Below, one piece after another: positions 10,501 to 21,601 of a DNA stretch of 64,000 bases. The stretch is taken from the NCBI GenBank assembly GCA_025602905.1, contig JAHLKI010000047.1, positions 1 to 64,000 of the forward strand. The letters run 5' to 3'. Both the position numbers and the translations under genes were made by a program. Positions within the stretch are counted from its first letter, which is position 1. Each line of letters begins with the position of its first letter. The notes under the pieces were generated by a model. It had not been told where the DNA came from and did no database searches. It saw nothing but the letters and a program-made list of their open reading frames with translations. This DNA comes from Phlyctochytrium arcticum (taxonomy: Eukaryota; Chytridiomycota; Chytridiomycetes; Chytridiales; Chytridiaceae).

Positions 10501-11400
10501 TTCTTCCGCCGCTGTGGCGATGCTTGATTTACGATTCCACTCCTCATTGTCACTTGTAACAAGAGATGACAAGGTTGTTGAAAGTGGAATGGGTATAGGG
10601 ATGGCACCCGTCGCTTGGGCTATTCCCTCTGGACGTATTTGCTTTTCCTGATTTGCGGAGTCAGAGCGGGATTGAGATGAAGATCCCTGTTGAGCTTCAT
10701 CAGAGTAAAGAGATAGTGGGGAAGTTGGGGCAGATGGTGATAACAGTGGTGAAGGCAAGAAGGGTATGAGAGTCCATAACAAGCTTGCTAAAGGCCCACG
10801 TCTTGGTCGCTCAGGTTCCGGGATACTCGTAGTTTCGGATGTAGTTGAATTGGATGATCCCGCTACAGCCAAATTTGCGAGAGCCGGGACAGAAGAGCAA
10901 CTCTGGGTTCTGCGCATCACTCTCTGCCCGTCCGATTTGTTGCTGCTTCCCTGGATCTGATTGATGGTACTTTGCTGCACGACGTTTGGAGAGATGTCTT
11001 CTGCCGTCTTTGTTGGTGAATTTGCTGACTGGGATGTGAGAGGTTCGGGGGATGATTGAGAGCGAGGACGCCCACCAAACTTTCGTCGGCCAGACCACAG
11101 TCGCCAAAACAAGCAGTTATCCGCGTCGTTGTCGTCGTCTTCTGCTCTTGGAGTCGGTGGTGAGGAAGAGCCCGCAACCGAAGCGAAAGAAAAGGAGCTT
11201 GCGGTTCTAGCAGGTTTAGTCTTTGTTGTTGTGGTTGCCTTCTTAGTAGTCGTCGCCCTTGCGGAGGCACTTGAGAATGCGGACACAAACAGCGCTGTTG
11301 CCCAGCCAAATCTTCTTTCTCCCGCGGAGCAAGACGGCTCCTGCTCTGTTACTAGTGTATCTACTCGAGGTCGATGTTTCCGACGGCGCGAACGGCCCAT
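7531..11400 (-). CDS. Large Sel1-repeat protein, Skt5/Chs4-like
   Basis: A single-exon gene of 1289 residues. The N-terminal half is Ser/Thr/Pro-rich and disordered, with alanine runs. From about residue 620 to 1130 come Sel1-like TPR repeats with the A-x(2)-G-x(2)-x-A-x(2)-x-L-G-x(2)-Y pattern, for example CLGVCYHDGVGLERDPTRA, ILGYCYGEGFGVAKDPSTA and SLGCMYEEGHGLPRNWQKA. Low-complexity inserts split the repeat array, and a Ser-rich tail follows. In fungi, proteins of this shape include the chitin-synthase activators Skt5/Chs4 and other Sel1 scaffolds. I infer a scaffold role, possibly at the cell cortex; the specific orthologue is not certain. Translation starts at 11400 (MGRSRRRK). Confidence 0.8.
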   Translation of the reverse strand: MGRSRRRKHRPRVDTLVTEQEPSCSAGERRFGWATALFVSAFSSASARATTTKKATTTTKTKPARTASSFSFASVAGSSSPPTPRAEDDDNDADNCLFWRLWSGRRKFGGRPRSQSSPEPLTSQSANSPTKTAEDISPNVVQQSTINQIQGSSNKSDGQRVMRRTQSCSSVPALANLAVAGSSNSTTSETTSIPEPERPRRGPLASLLWTLIPFLPSPLLSPSAPTSPLSLYSDEAQQGSSSQSRSDSANQEKQIRPEGIAQATGAIPIPIPLSTTLSSLVTSDNEEWNRKSSIATAAEEGLDQDHLEVGSLGTGFSTSLSFVPSNARMTSEQTPPNTPPTYTTHHDDGDVPDDDDTISSRPAATATAAAAAIAAQLFPTPPASIPSTPPRSISVGASTTSPFLSVPRVPPTSLANTPDTTPQGTPLSLSLSSNAYHFSATSSPQITASASSPLASALFQRLSNLASTDEEPVDDHHPCAEKETVEESVSTATQVAIAEVLLLRGENDGLDEERAVFILKQVLNLEIDDKTIGETDALADPLAEECSCTHTACGEEKNQKLNQNMGGSPSSVISDDDMHLLLHAHLTAPTPTQELSNAEAYTQAQALLAFAYEFGLGGLSEEYAVCEDLYAQAAVAGNTLAMCRIAFLRRYGRPGVKINRTEADSWAKRISAIGPSAVQWLIEAADRHNHACANYCLGVCYHDGVGLERDPTRAVHYYQKAAAQGHARGKGILGYCYGEGFGVAKDPSTAFSLYLSAAELGESVSMYNVAHSYEDGVGVEQDLNEAIVWYTRSAMRGNCYAQNSLGCMYEEGHGLPRNWQKALHWYHRAAKQGYAWAQCNLGRCLVNGDETGVEEEENEDDDGTGRLNQIVEEGANGPESLVDGTGVSPLPPSLQRAPSRRRHHTPESRGVCYLYAAARQGHTRAQYFLARCLLTGVGSHPANPSRALKWLRRAAAAGHDLAQNFLGRIYEEGLEGLLAVNVLEAAKWYVASVREGNIMAVTNLASLYLEYDHIVPVSSASLFRSSSPLPALSSQSQDSEELVDTPTPPHTRRHEAFRLIRYAATQGQPRAQTLLAHLFLAGDVATGISPDPSEALLWYELAAGNGWVPAMTHLAWCLESGTGCDGHAQDQRLAIEWYAKAAALGDEWARQRLVVVLLGGGVEGVRPPSPPAAPSVSSTSSPPSPTHPSPSSSSSSTLSSRRPSLIIPSSSSSNDPSPLWSPPPRERSNSCDIPVLPHSSTTATTTNEADPDMLALQHSLSPAVRLAAQRLGIEALWGVGGYGVVAPAA

Positions 11401-12559
11401 AGTACAGCTAAAGCAGCACTTTCAACGACGTCCTCTTGCTCTTTTCCTGTTTTGTTGGACAGAGTTGCTTCCTGACCGGTAGATCACCAGAGTGTCTGAG
11501 CAAGCTTGTGGGTTAGTGCAAAAGTTCCTTCAGAGCATTGGCCGGGTAACCTTACCTATCTCTTGTCTACTAGCTATGTTATGCAGTAGTTAAATCTCGT
11601 CGTCGTCGTCGTCGTCGTCGTTGGCAGGAAATGGGTTGTCGGCGGAGGGCCCAGCCTCGTTTCGGAATTTTGACTTTTGATCGCCACGGCGCGAATCACG
11701 CGGCGGCGGCCGGGCAGTTTCCAGCTGCTCAGATGATTTCCTTGAATTTCCTGGATTTCCTTCATTCAGCATTTCTTTCTTTTAGGAGCTATTTCCTATT
11801 CATCTATTCATGTAGAGGAAGGTATTATAGGGGGTTGCATTGGGATTGGAGGTAGGAATGTGTGCTGCTAACGAGGATTTTGAGTGGATCGTCGCTATAC
11901 AAGTGAGGCTCCGACGACGATCTCCGAGGTGGCACCGGCGATCTTGCATATGATTTTACTGCTGGCGGGTATCATCTCATAAGTAAGGGACTGGAATTTG
12001 AGATGCTTCACTGAAATTGTGTTGATTTTTCGGAAAAGTATGCATGAATGAGCTACAGCGGAAGATACACTCAAACTCTGACGGGAACCAGCTGCATCAA
12101 ACGCAAAATCCAGCACAGGCTTTTGCTCCTGCATATTTCCCGTCCATCGTCTTCTTTTCCTGAGCACATCAAGTCTTGAAATTTTGATTCTATCTTGATC
12201 AAGTCTTGAAATTTTGATTCTATCTTGATCAAGTCTTGAAATTTGTGTTGAAACTTGAAAAAGTTGAAATTAGAAACCAGCTTGAAGAAACATGAACAAA
12301 CAGTCCACACGCGGCCGACTCCGCTCGATCCAAAAACCCTGCAGTTTTCCAAAAACGTTGATGGCATTTGCTGAAACCTTGGCATTCCACTACACAGCAA
12401 CTTGGATATCTGTGGCACTCTCTGATACACCAAGAATCAGCGGTAGAACTGATATCAAGATCACTTCCTGAATCGGTCGAATCTCAAAGTCCCTTGAACG
12501 AATCGGGTGATCTCTACCGTACTACTCCAAACGCAAAGAACAGAAGCATCAAACCAAGG
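11401..12559. other. Divergent intergenic region between the Sel1 and SDHAF3 genes
   Basis: This 1.15-kb region holds both promoters. It contains a (CGT)n run near 11600-11620 and the 30-bp tandem repeat at 12171. No supported gene is seen. Confidence 0.5.
12171..12244. repeat. 30-bp tandem repeat, about 2.5 copies
   Basis: The unit starts AAGTCTTGAAATTTTGATTC and is followed by TATCTTGATC. It is present exactly twice (12171-12200 and 12201-12230) and then partially. Shorter CTTGAAA-like echoes continue to about 12265. Confidence 0.9.
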
Positions 12560-13194
12560 ATGTCGGCTGCGTACGTCTCAAAGCTGCCTGCTTCACTGCA
12601 ACTGTACCGTTCCATTCGTCGACTGCACAAAAATTTACCTGCAGGTCAGTTACCCTTGACATAAACAAAAGGTCAAACAATTCACATCCATTCCCTTGTA
12701 TACCAGAATTCCGCACAATGGGCAACTTGTACGTCAAAGATGAGTTTCGGCGGCACGCAACGCCAGAATCCACGCCGTTCCTCCCGGGCTTCCTCCGGGA
12801 ATGGGTCATCTACCGAGACGACCTCGCACATCAGCTCGGTGTCAAAGTGCCCGAAATCTCGGATGCCGGGGCCATTGTCAGTGTCTTGGAACTGGCAAGA
12901 GGGCCAAAAGGTAGCATAGACCGGGGAGGCGAAAAGGGATCATTGGGCCGGAGATTGAGTGAAGAGGAACTGGAAGCAATGAATGATCAGCAAGTTGGGC
13001 AACTGCATGCGTTACGTGAGGCTGCTCTTGGACATGAGGACGGTCCAGACGGCCACAAAGACAGTGGTGTACCTGGGGGAAGTGATAACGGACATGGCTC
13101 TGCGGGCGGCACTCCTGCAGCAGGAGGCTTTGGTGGTATTGGAGGTCAAGGTCAGAGCGTTGGACCACCACCAGGATCTCGTCCAATACAATGA
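12560..13194 (+). CDS. SDHAF3: Succinate dehydrogenase assembly factor 3 (SDHAF3/Acn9), LYR-motif protein
   Basis: Exons are 12560..12644 and 12707..13194, joined by a 62-nt GT-AG intron and giving 190 residues. Exon 1 holds the LYR motif (LQLYRSIRRLHKNLPA). The splice produces the diagnostic Acn9 block LPAEFRTMGNLYVKDEFRRH, followed by FLREWVIYRDDL and then LSEEELEAMNDQQVGQL. This mitochondrial matrix chaperone helps insert or protect the iron-sulfur subunit of complex II. The C-terminus from about residue 150 is a Gly/His-rich extension not found in yeast or human proteins; it could instead reflect an unrecognised 3' intron. The junction reconstructs the conserved motif exactly, so the gene model is strong. 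Confidence 0.92.
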
Positions 13195-13256
13195 ATTTAG
13201 ATCCACCACCTCTGTCCTTTTCATTAAAAGCATAAATACATATTTACATCAATAAA

Positions 13257-16200
13257 TTAGTTGATAACCTGGGACACTGCCCTAACAAGGTTCTCTCTGC
13301 GCATTGCGTCTTTTGTAATTTGATCTCCATCGTCGTCTTCGGTAGAGAGAGTAGCCAGTGGCCAATGGGCCGTCAACGCGGCATGGAACTCGTCTGGAAT
13401 AAGGGGGAGGACTTCCCGCAGAAGGAATTGAGGTTGTTCACGCCTGGTGAATTGTACAAATATCAGTTCATGCTCCGATGACCAGAAACAGAATGAAATT
13501 ACTTACCACTTTTGGACGATGCTGTTGCGTGAATCAACTTGAGCATTCACCATCGTCTCGACGATACTTTTGATCTTCTGCTGAGTTTTACCCCACGCTT
13601 TGGTGATCGTGACCGGTTTAATCAACCAATAAGGATTCAAAAGCTTCCACACTTCAACCAGCTCCCCACTCCCATCCCGCTCACTATCCCAAACCTTGCC
13701 CGCCTTCTTGACCTGAGCCTTTTTCTGTTGTTTTCGGTACCGTTGTTTTCGGAGCTCAGATGCCGATAATTGCATCATGGGGACTTTGGCTTCCATCACT
13801 CGTCGTAAAAACCACGTGCAGCGATCCGTCATTCTTGGTAGAGGGATTTCGCGGGGAGGCAGTTCCCACATCAACGGTCCGTAATTGGAGAGACAAAGAC
13901 CGGTAATGGCGTCCTTGGTTGCATCGTAGCGAGGTTCGGGCTGTTCGAGAACTTTTCCGGGACGGCAGAGACTGGGGGGTGCGAGAGGTGCCAGCCAAGA
14001 CGGATCAATCGTCGTCAGCGACTTGAGCCAGTACCGTTTTACATCGCTGTTAGCGGCGCCACCTCGAGTATTCACTAATCCAGACATATCGGCCGCCATG
14101 GTTTCTTCCCGGCCAATCACTTCCTCGTAAATAATAAATTCGGGAGCTGGTCGTTCACTGGCTAGGGCACTGGAAGGATGGATTTGACATGCCTCGTTGG
14201 GCATTCCCCAAGGGGTTCGATAAATGGGTATTTCGCGTTTTTTGCCGGCGCCGCGCGACAGTTTCTCTGTCAAGGGCTGATCTAACCGAGCAACTCGGTC
14301 CGGGTATCCCGCCAACAGAATTTGTCGAATAGCGGCACTTTGCCGGGCGGTGGGTGGTTTCAGAGTAGGATCAACACTGAGCGCGTGAACAAAGGGATAC
14401 TTGCTGCTCTGCTGTGCAGAACTGCTCTGATCATCCTCTCCCTCGAGCAGCACTGCCTTGACCAGATTCGTCAGTTGGGCCCTCAACTTGCGCATTTCAT
14501 CCATGGCTTTGGGACGGACAAAGTGACGCTCACAGAATGCATCCACGTTTCCTCCTCGCCGGGCAGACTCGGCAGCATGAGCTCCAACAGCCATCAGTAT
14601 CCGCAAAGCATCTGAAGTCGGAGGTGACCCTCCAAACAAGGCCATTGTTTTCCAAAATGCAGCACGTTTGGCCGATCGACGGCTTTTGGCTTCCTCTTCC
14701 TCCTTCGTTTTGGTCCGGTTCTCGTCATCCTCCATATCGTCCGCGACTTTTCCAATGATATCTTCGTCACGAATAAAAGGATCACCGACTGACAACCCTG
14801 CCACAACCGCAATCACATACGCCAATAAATCTTCTGCCTCGCCTTTTTGCGTTGCGGCAACAATCAGCATCTTGGCGAACCGCGGAGAAACGGGAAACTT
14901 GGCCATCAATTTTCCCAAGTCCGTAATCTTCATGTGCGGGTTGGTGTGCCCAGCCGAAACGTCCAGCGCTCCTAAATGGACCAACAGTTTCTCGGCCGCC
15001 CGCAAATTGGCTTCTCCAGGCGGCGTGGGGAAAGGGAAGCCGACGACATTATTGATTCCCATGCTCTTCATCTGCAGGACGACTCCCTCAATGGGTGTAC
15101 GCAAAATTTCTGGTCGGGAAAATTGGTCAAAGTAGTCATTGTAGACGGCGGAACTAAAGAGTCGGTAACAATGGCCTGGTCCTGTTCGACCGGCACGACC
15201 TGCTCGCTGATCGGCTGATGCTCTTGATGTCCATGTAATTTGATAGGTCTGCAGGCCAGATTGGGTATCGTGTACGCGCTGCTTGTGTTTTCCAGTGTCG
15301 ACGACGTAACGCACGTTGGGAATCGTAAGCGATGTCTCGGCTACATTGGTTGCGACTACAACCAGACGGGTTCCAGGGGGAGGGCTCTCGAAAACTCGGA
15401 GTTGTGCAGAGGTGGGAAGCAGAGAGTAGAGTGGTAGAACGTGCAGGGGACCAGGTCCACCACTGGACGCAAAGCCTGAAGTTTTACCCTCGTTGGCCAA
15501 ATCCTCATCGTTCTCGTCATCACTCAGACCGCCCAAAACATCCACGTCCTCCTCTTCGTCATCCTCGCTTTCAGCGTTCATGTCCAGATCATCGTCCCCA
15601 TCCTCATAATCATCCACCCCTTCTACTTCTTCCGCCTCTTCAAACATCCCATCGACTTTTGCAGCACTCCCAACGCTTTCCTTTTCTGCTTGATTTCGCT
15701 CCAATTCATGCTCGGCGGCTTTATACGGAAATGCTGCTCGGAGTTTTCGCACCAAGACTTGAATCTCTTGCTGACCAGTCAAAAAGACGAGAATCGCGCC
15801 CGGTGGAAGTCGAGTATGGATTTTGGTCACCTTCTTCAGGGCCTCAGAGATATAATCCACATCTGGCGTGCGTTTGTTGTAATGAATAATGACCTAATCA
15901 AAATCTTTCAGTATGGTATCACGGGAGGAAACAATTAGTTGAGCAGTTCCCTTACCTTGTGCTGTCGGCCATCCACCTTCACGACTGGTGGCTGTTGCTC
16001 TGGTTTTGGAAATAATGCTTTGTTGAGCGTAAAGTCTTCCACAGTCAGCGTAGCCGACATAATGATCAACTTCAAAGGTCTCACTCCAGCGACCTTGCCT
16101 GAGCTTCGTAGCGCAACAATACGGGTAAGCCAACCAATCAAGACATCCGTTCCAACTGTACGTTCGTGAGCCTCGTCAATAATGATGCATGAGTACTGAG

Positions 16201-17704
16201 ATAGGAGCAGATCTGCATTGGGGGTCGCTTTTCCGTTTGCTTTGCCCGAGGCAGCAATACTCAGCTCACGCAGCAGAATTCCATCCGTCATAAACTTGAT
16301 TCGTGTCTTATCACCCGTGAGTCCTCGATCATATCTGACTTGATAGGCAACCTCCCCGGTCTGAAGGCCCATTTCCTCTGCAACACGTTTGGCCATTGCT
16401 ACAGCTGCCACCCTACGTGGTTGTGTTACGCCCACCATACCGCTAAATACAGGATGCTTTGGGTCACCGAATCCAGCTTCGTACAGAAATTGAGGGACTT
16501 GGGTGGTTTTACCAGAACCAGTTTCACCGCAGAGAAGAATGACGTCGTTTGCCCGGATGGCTTCCATGATAGGCTGTTCCTCGAGAACAACGGGGAGAGA
16601 GAGACGGGCCACTTGAAGAGCGGGAGGCCGGGAAAGGGGAACGTGAAAGGCCGGGGCTGCATCTTTGGCATCGATTTTGACCGCCGCTCGTACATCTTGC
16701 TTCAAAACTATTGGCTTTGATAAAGAAGCTGATAATCCGTTACTCTGGGGAGTATCAACTTTCTTCTCTCCATCGACAACATCGGCGCCCCACATCTCGT
16801 GTGCCTTTTTAGTTTCCGGTTCATTATCCGAGTCATCTCCTTGTGACCCTGTGCGCAGCTTCTTTTTTACTCGCTTTGGAATGACTGCAGCTTTAAAATC
16901 GCCTTCCTCCGTCTCATCAGCGGCTTCAGTTGCAGCTATTGAGGAGTTGTCCTCGGAATCACTCGACTCGTCTCCTGAACTCAATATCCCTACTTTTTCC
17001 TTCACAACAACTGGCTTTTTCGTCTGCTTCTTCTTTTTCCGTTTTGGGATCTCAGCGGGGGTAAACTCTTCAGTTGTATCCTCCTCCTCTGCTTCCTCTG
17101 CCATAGGTGCAGACCAGTGGCTCTCGTCCACCTCTTTCTCGACCACCAATCTGTCTCCATTGGTTGATACCATCCCAGCTCGCTCTTCCAACAATGCCAT
17201 GCGCAACGTCTCCTTCGCTGTCATTTTGACCGCTCCCAAAGCCTTGCTACTCTTGAACAACCCCAGCTGATCTTTCCCCATATGCTGATCCGCCAATTTC
17301 TCCATAAGCTGTTTACGGTCCTGCTTTTTGAGCTGCTTGTCGATAAATTTGGCCAGACGTTTCCGCTTTTGCGAGGTAACCTTGTTCGGTTGGGCATCTA
17401 TAATCTTCTGGAGCTCTTCCTGAGCCCTGTCTGGTTGTGTGTGAGGTTTCTGGAGCTCATCATCACTGTCGTCCATCGGATCCAGAGGCATATCCTTCTG
17501 CTCCTCCTTTGGTTGTGTGTGTGTGTGTGGGTCCGCCCCTGCCATGTCCTCTTGCCATTCCCGTTCCGCGGTGCTCACTATACCCTTTTTCTTTGCCAAA
17601 GCTTTGATACCCCCATCTCGAGCGTTCGGATGTGGCCTTGCGGTTTTGGCCAGCTTTGATGAAGACCGAGCCTTTTCGTTGTAACGAGCCCTCGATCTAC
17701 CCAT
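13257..17704 (-). CDS. ECM16: DEAH-box RNA helicase Dhr1/Ecm16/DHX37
   Basis: Three exons, complement(15956..17704), complement(13507..15893) and complement(13257..13443), separated by 62- and 63-nt introns, encode 1440 residues. The lysine- and acid-rich N-terminus (MGRSRARYNEKARSS) fits a nucleolar protein. Helicase motifs are clear: Walker A GETGSGKTTQ near 405, DEAH near 505, MSATL, then in exon 2 ATNVAETSLTIP and QRAGRAGRTGPG. The winged-helix/ratchet and OB-fold region follows. The final exon supplies the conserved end (LLREVLPLIPDEFHAALTAH). Dhr1/DHX37 unwinds U3 snoRNA from pre-18S rRNA in the 90S pre-ribosome. An acidic insertion of about 90 residues sits between the two RecA lobes. 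The choice of Dhr1 over other DEAH helicases rests on the N-terminus and C-terminus and is likely. Confidence 0.92.
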
Positions 17705-18273
17705 ATTTGTACTTTCACCGTTGAATGCGTTGCTGAAATGTCTCTATCTACAAACAGTTTGCCGTTTTCGACTTGAAGTTGGGATTTCAAAAGTAAATTG
17801 TGTCGGTCAAGTGTTTCACCACATGCTGCGGGTGCCCCAGTGGATATCAGTAGAGATCAGATAGGAGAGGGATAACTATTGGAACTTTGACAGTGTCGGT
17901 TTTGTTTACTGTTCAGGTCAAAATCCAAAAAAATTGTGAACTGGACTATGTTTCTTGATTACGAAGTCATTTAACTGCTTTGAGTTTAATCGCGTTCTTG
18001 TGTGCTGCGCAAACCACTGGGAAAGTCAAGTCGATGAGACTTGGTCCATCACAGACACAGCTCGCGGGTTATTTGATGAAACACTTGGCCAAACCAAACG
18101 TAGTGAGAATTTAGATAAGATGGACAGCACATCTGCGCGCTAGACAAAATCTAGATATAAATCGCATTCTCCGACAGACATGCAAATAACCATTCCACGA
18201 CAAAAGTAACTTGGGTATAGCGGCTACATAAGACTTGATCCCCGTAGAGAAACTCCAAGTGAACCCAATAATT
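17705..18273. other. Intergenic region between the helicase and CDC14
   Basis: Helicase promoter on the right-hand gene end and CDC14 3' flank. No gene or RNA structure is recognised. Confidence 0.5.
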
Positions 18274-20607
18274 TTACCTCCTCCCTTCTCCCCTTCCCGT
18301 ATTCCCCCCTCCACGCCCAACCACTACAAAGTCCTGGGAATTTTGCACCGGCTGTTGTTCTTGCTCCTGTTCGCGATCACGGGCCTGGGACCGTGTTTTT
18401 GGGCCAGATTGGACGGCTCGTGGGGTAGATGAGGTGAGAGCGACCGGTTGCGAACTTGGACCGTATGAATAAGATTTGGATGCATTGGTGGTCGAGCTAA
18501 CAACTGGACCAGCAGGGATGGGGCGACGGCTAATTTGCTCGGTCTGTGCATAGTAAAAGTTTTTAAATTAGTCTTCTTTCCTTGACAGGCCCAAAAACTC
18601 GGTGTATCTTTAATTACCTTAGCCCCGGCGTGCTTCCTGGGCTGCACTGGAATAGCCATGTCCTCAACTCGGCTGCCACCCTCCTTACGTGCCGTATCAC
18701 GCATGTACCTCTCCATCTCTGTCCGCTCTTCGACGGCTTTGACTTTGCGCACCAAATCATCATCGCGCTCAACATCCTCTTGGGAGGAAAGATTATTCCG
18801 TGCAGAGCGGCGAAGATCGTTCGGTGTTGTAGGTTTCGCAGAACTGGGTTGTGGCGGCGCGGGCCCGGGAATCGTGGTTGCAGAGTTGGACGGCGATTGG
18901 GAATCGAGGGGCGCTGCAAAACCTGCAGGCGAAGCCCATCGGCGCAAATTATGTGGGTAAGTTGGGGGATTCAGGAGAGAAATGTGCTGAGGAAGATTCC
19001 CTGCTGGGTGGAGTTTCCACAGTTTTGTTTGCATACTGTAAAATTCATGATCAACTATGTGATGATGATGCACTCTAATGCGGCCATAAGTTACCTCTGC
19101 AAATAGTTTTGCTGTGGCCCAACAACGCTCCCGGGGCGAACGATCCGCAGGTAGGAAATCACCTCTGCGGCCGTAAACTTGTAATGTTTCATGAGATAAC
19201 ATGCAATCAATGTCCCCGTTCGACCTAATCCTGCCTTGCAATGTACCGCAATCACTCCTGTCGGTACCGTCAATACCAAATTACATTCAACAAAGTAGTA
19301 CTGATGTTCCTTACCTCGCTTACTCTCGCACAGCTCTAAAAAGCGCACCAATATGCCATCCGGAGGGGTTGTGCCATCGGGAAAATACAATTCTACATGT
19401 TCAATCCCGCCCTGAACAAAGTGCTGACGGTCATAAGTCTTGTTGTTCAAACGGACAATCGTGGTCACACCACGGGACTTTAAATGCCGGACCAAATCCG
19501 TTATGCGATAAGCTGGCTGATACTTTGACGTTTGAGAGGGTTTTCTGGAGGACCCGGTAGATTGCGGGGCTGGTGCGACAGAATTGTTTGGAGTGTTATT
19601 GGAAATAGAGGATGCCGTACGGGTAATGAGTCCGGCGAAACCACTGGTCCAACCGGAGCGGAGAGCGGCATGGTGCTGTTGGTGGTAGCCCGTCACCCCT
19701 CGCTGGTTTTGCTGCTGCGCACCACCTTGCTGTTGCTGTTGTTGTTGCTGCTGTTGCTGCTGTGGCTGGGTTTGTGGATAACCTCCTGGTGGATCTTCCT
19801 TTGGACTCGCAAGAGCGATAAACTTGTTGGTAAGCCAGTTCATATCCCCATTCTCTACTTTTTCGTAAAACTCATATTCTTCAATATCTATGGCGTCTAG
19901 ATCTAGCAGACCGATCGTGAGGGCGCGATGTAATCCTCGCAGACAGTCCGGAATTGTTATATGGTACGTTGCGGCTCCATAACCGGCATCGCGGAAGGGC
20001 AGAAAGGGGGGCGTAATGCCCAAGAGCGGGGCAAAGGCTTCCTCGGGATTTTGTCGATAGACTATAAGCTATTCGCAGCGTCTTGTATGTCAATGATAAG
20101 GGCAAAAGAAGTTTGTTTGGGAAAATTACCATGTAGGCACACATTAGAAAGGCCGCATTGGCCCGCTTATCGCTATCATGCGAGGAGTATAGGCAGATTT
20201 TCTTGTCTGCCGTTCTGGGGTTCTAGACAAAGGACAAAATCAACAATAACTCCAAAAGTAGCACATGATGCAAACAAAGAAAGCTCACGCTAAGTTTCTC
20301 TTCCAGAATGTCACAAAATCGCATTATATGGCTAACATTGGATGGGCCGAAATCAGAGTAAAAGTTGATGTAAACTAGGACATGGTCAATGGTGAAGAAA
20401 TGGACCGAGGGGTATTGTTGGGGATGTTGCGACAGCCAAGTAAAGTAGAGTTTATCTAGGGTTTTGCAAAATCCCAGTGTCAACAAGACTTCTTAGTATG
20501 CAGTTTCGAATAGACCCACCTTTTATAAACTCTCGAGATGAGGCAAGAATATCGGCTGGTGATGCGCTCGATGCATGATGCAACCCACTGGAAGACGAAT
20601 ATGGCAT
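18274..20607 (-). CDS. CDC14: Dual-specificity phosphatase Cdc14
   Basis: Six exons encode 669 residues: complement of 20520..20607, 20289..20455, 20130..20222, 19095..20068, 18618..19035 and 18274..18543. Exons 1-4 give the Cdc14 A-domain landmarks: EFIKDKLYFTWL, VYINFYSDFGPSN, DKRANAAFLMCAYM, NPEEAFAPL, PPFLPFRDAGYG and EEYEFYEKVENGDMNW. The B domain holds the catalytic loop HCKAGLGRTG near residue 390, followed by RPGSVVGPQQNYL. Cdc14 reverses CDK phosphorylation at mitotic exit, cytokinesis and septation. The A-B linker carries a polyglutamine-rich insertion (Q12 run near bases 19725-19760) that pushes the active site ~80-100 residues later than in yeast or human. The disordered C-terminus is Ser/Arg/Gln-rich. 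All splice junctions restore conserved sequence in frame. Confidence 0.93.
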
Positions 20608-21601
20608 GGAAGGCGAACGGTTTACAAGTTTAAGTATAGGTGGCTAAAGCGAAAGTCTGCGGCAGTACAGCCTTGAACTGGTCCAAAGATGTTGCGGCGG
20701 GTATATTAGCAATAATTTAGATGGCTGTCGGGAATATGAGAAAGGAGGATAGAAGATTGATGACGAGAAGAACCACGGCTCTTAAGAGAATCAGAACAAC
20801 AGCAAGGCAACAGCAGCGACAGAGAAAGCTGTCAAGACATCAGGAAAATCTAACCCCAATAATATGGCGCCCTGACCCCCAAACTTAGAGAGTGGCAAAA
20901 ATAGAGCAAGGAAAGTACAAGAAAGCTTAGGTGATGGGTCTGGTCAGCAAACATGACTTTTCGTCGGCGTCTTCGGAGAAGGTCGTCTGCATATAGGATT
21001 TGCGGGTCCTGTCGGGTGAATTAAGATGATTTTAGGGGTCTTTGTCCCAGTCTCGCCAAACACCTCGTGTCTCCATTCAAATAATTGTTACTTTCGAGAT
21101 TTTAGTTGTCCTCATCAAAAAAGTTGCTAACTTGGGCTTGGGACAAAGCTCATCTGGAGGTGCGTGAGTTACTGGAGATCGAGTTTAATTCATCTCACAC
21201 GATAATTTCAGTCAGAACAAAGTCCGACGCTTACGTAATGCATGGTTGACTGTTGGTTTTCACCGGCTTTCAGGTTGGTTTTCTCCGGATTTCCATTATT
21301 TCCCACATTCAAGGGCATCGTCAATAGTTGAAGATTCGATAAGGTGAACTGCCGGTAGCCGGACTCCCCTCAAGTGATACGGGCATATAAACATCTGAAG
21401 GAGAGAAATTGAGCGCGATGGGATATGTACCACTGGACCTCTGGTGAGGGGCCGGTGAAGGATGCCTGTACAATAATATTGCTCATTTGAAATGCCCTAG
21501 ATTTGTGGACGTTCCCCAAGTGCGAGAAAATAATCTTTTTTACGGTTGATATATGATTCAAATGAATAGATGAGAACGAAAAGATACCGCTACGACACAC
21601 G
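20608..21601. other. CDC14 upstream region
   Basis: About 1 kb without a supportable gene. It presumably contains the CDC14 promoter. Short frames near 21370-21600 show no family features. Confidence 0.45.
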
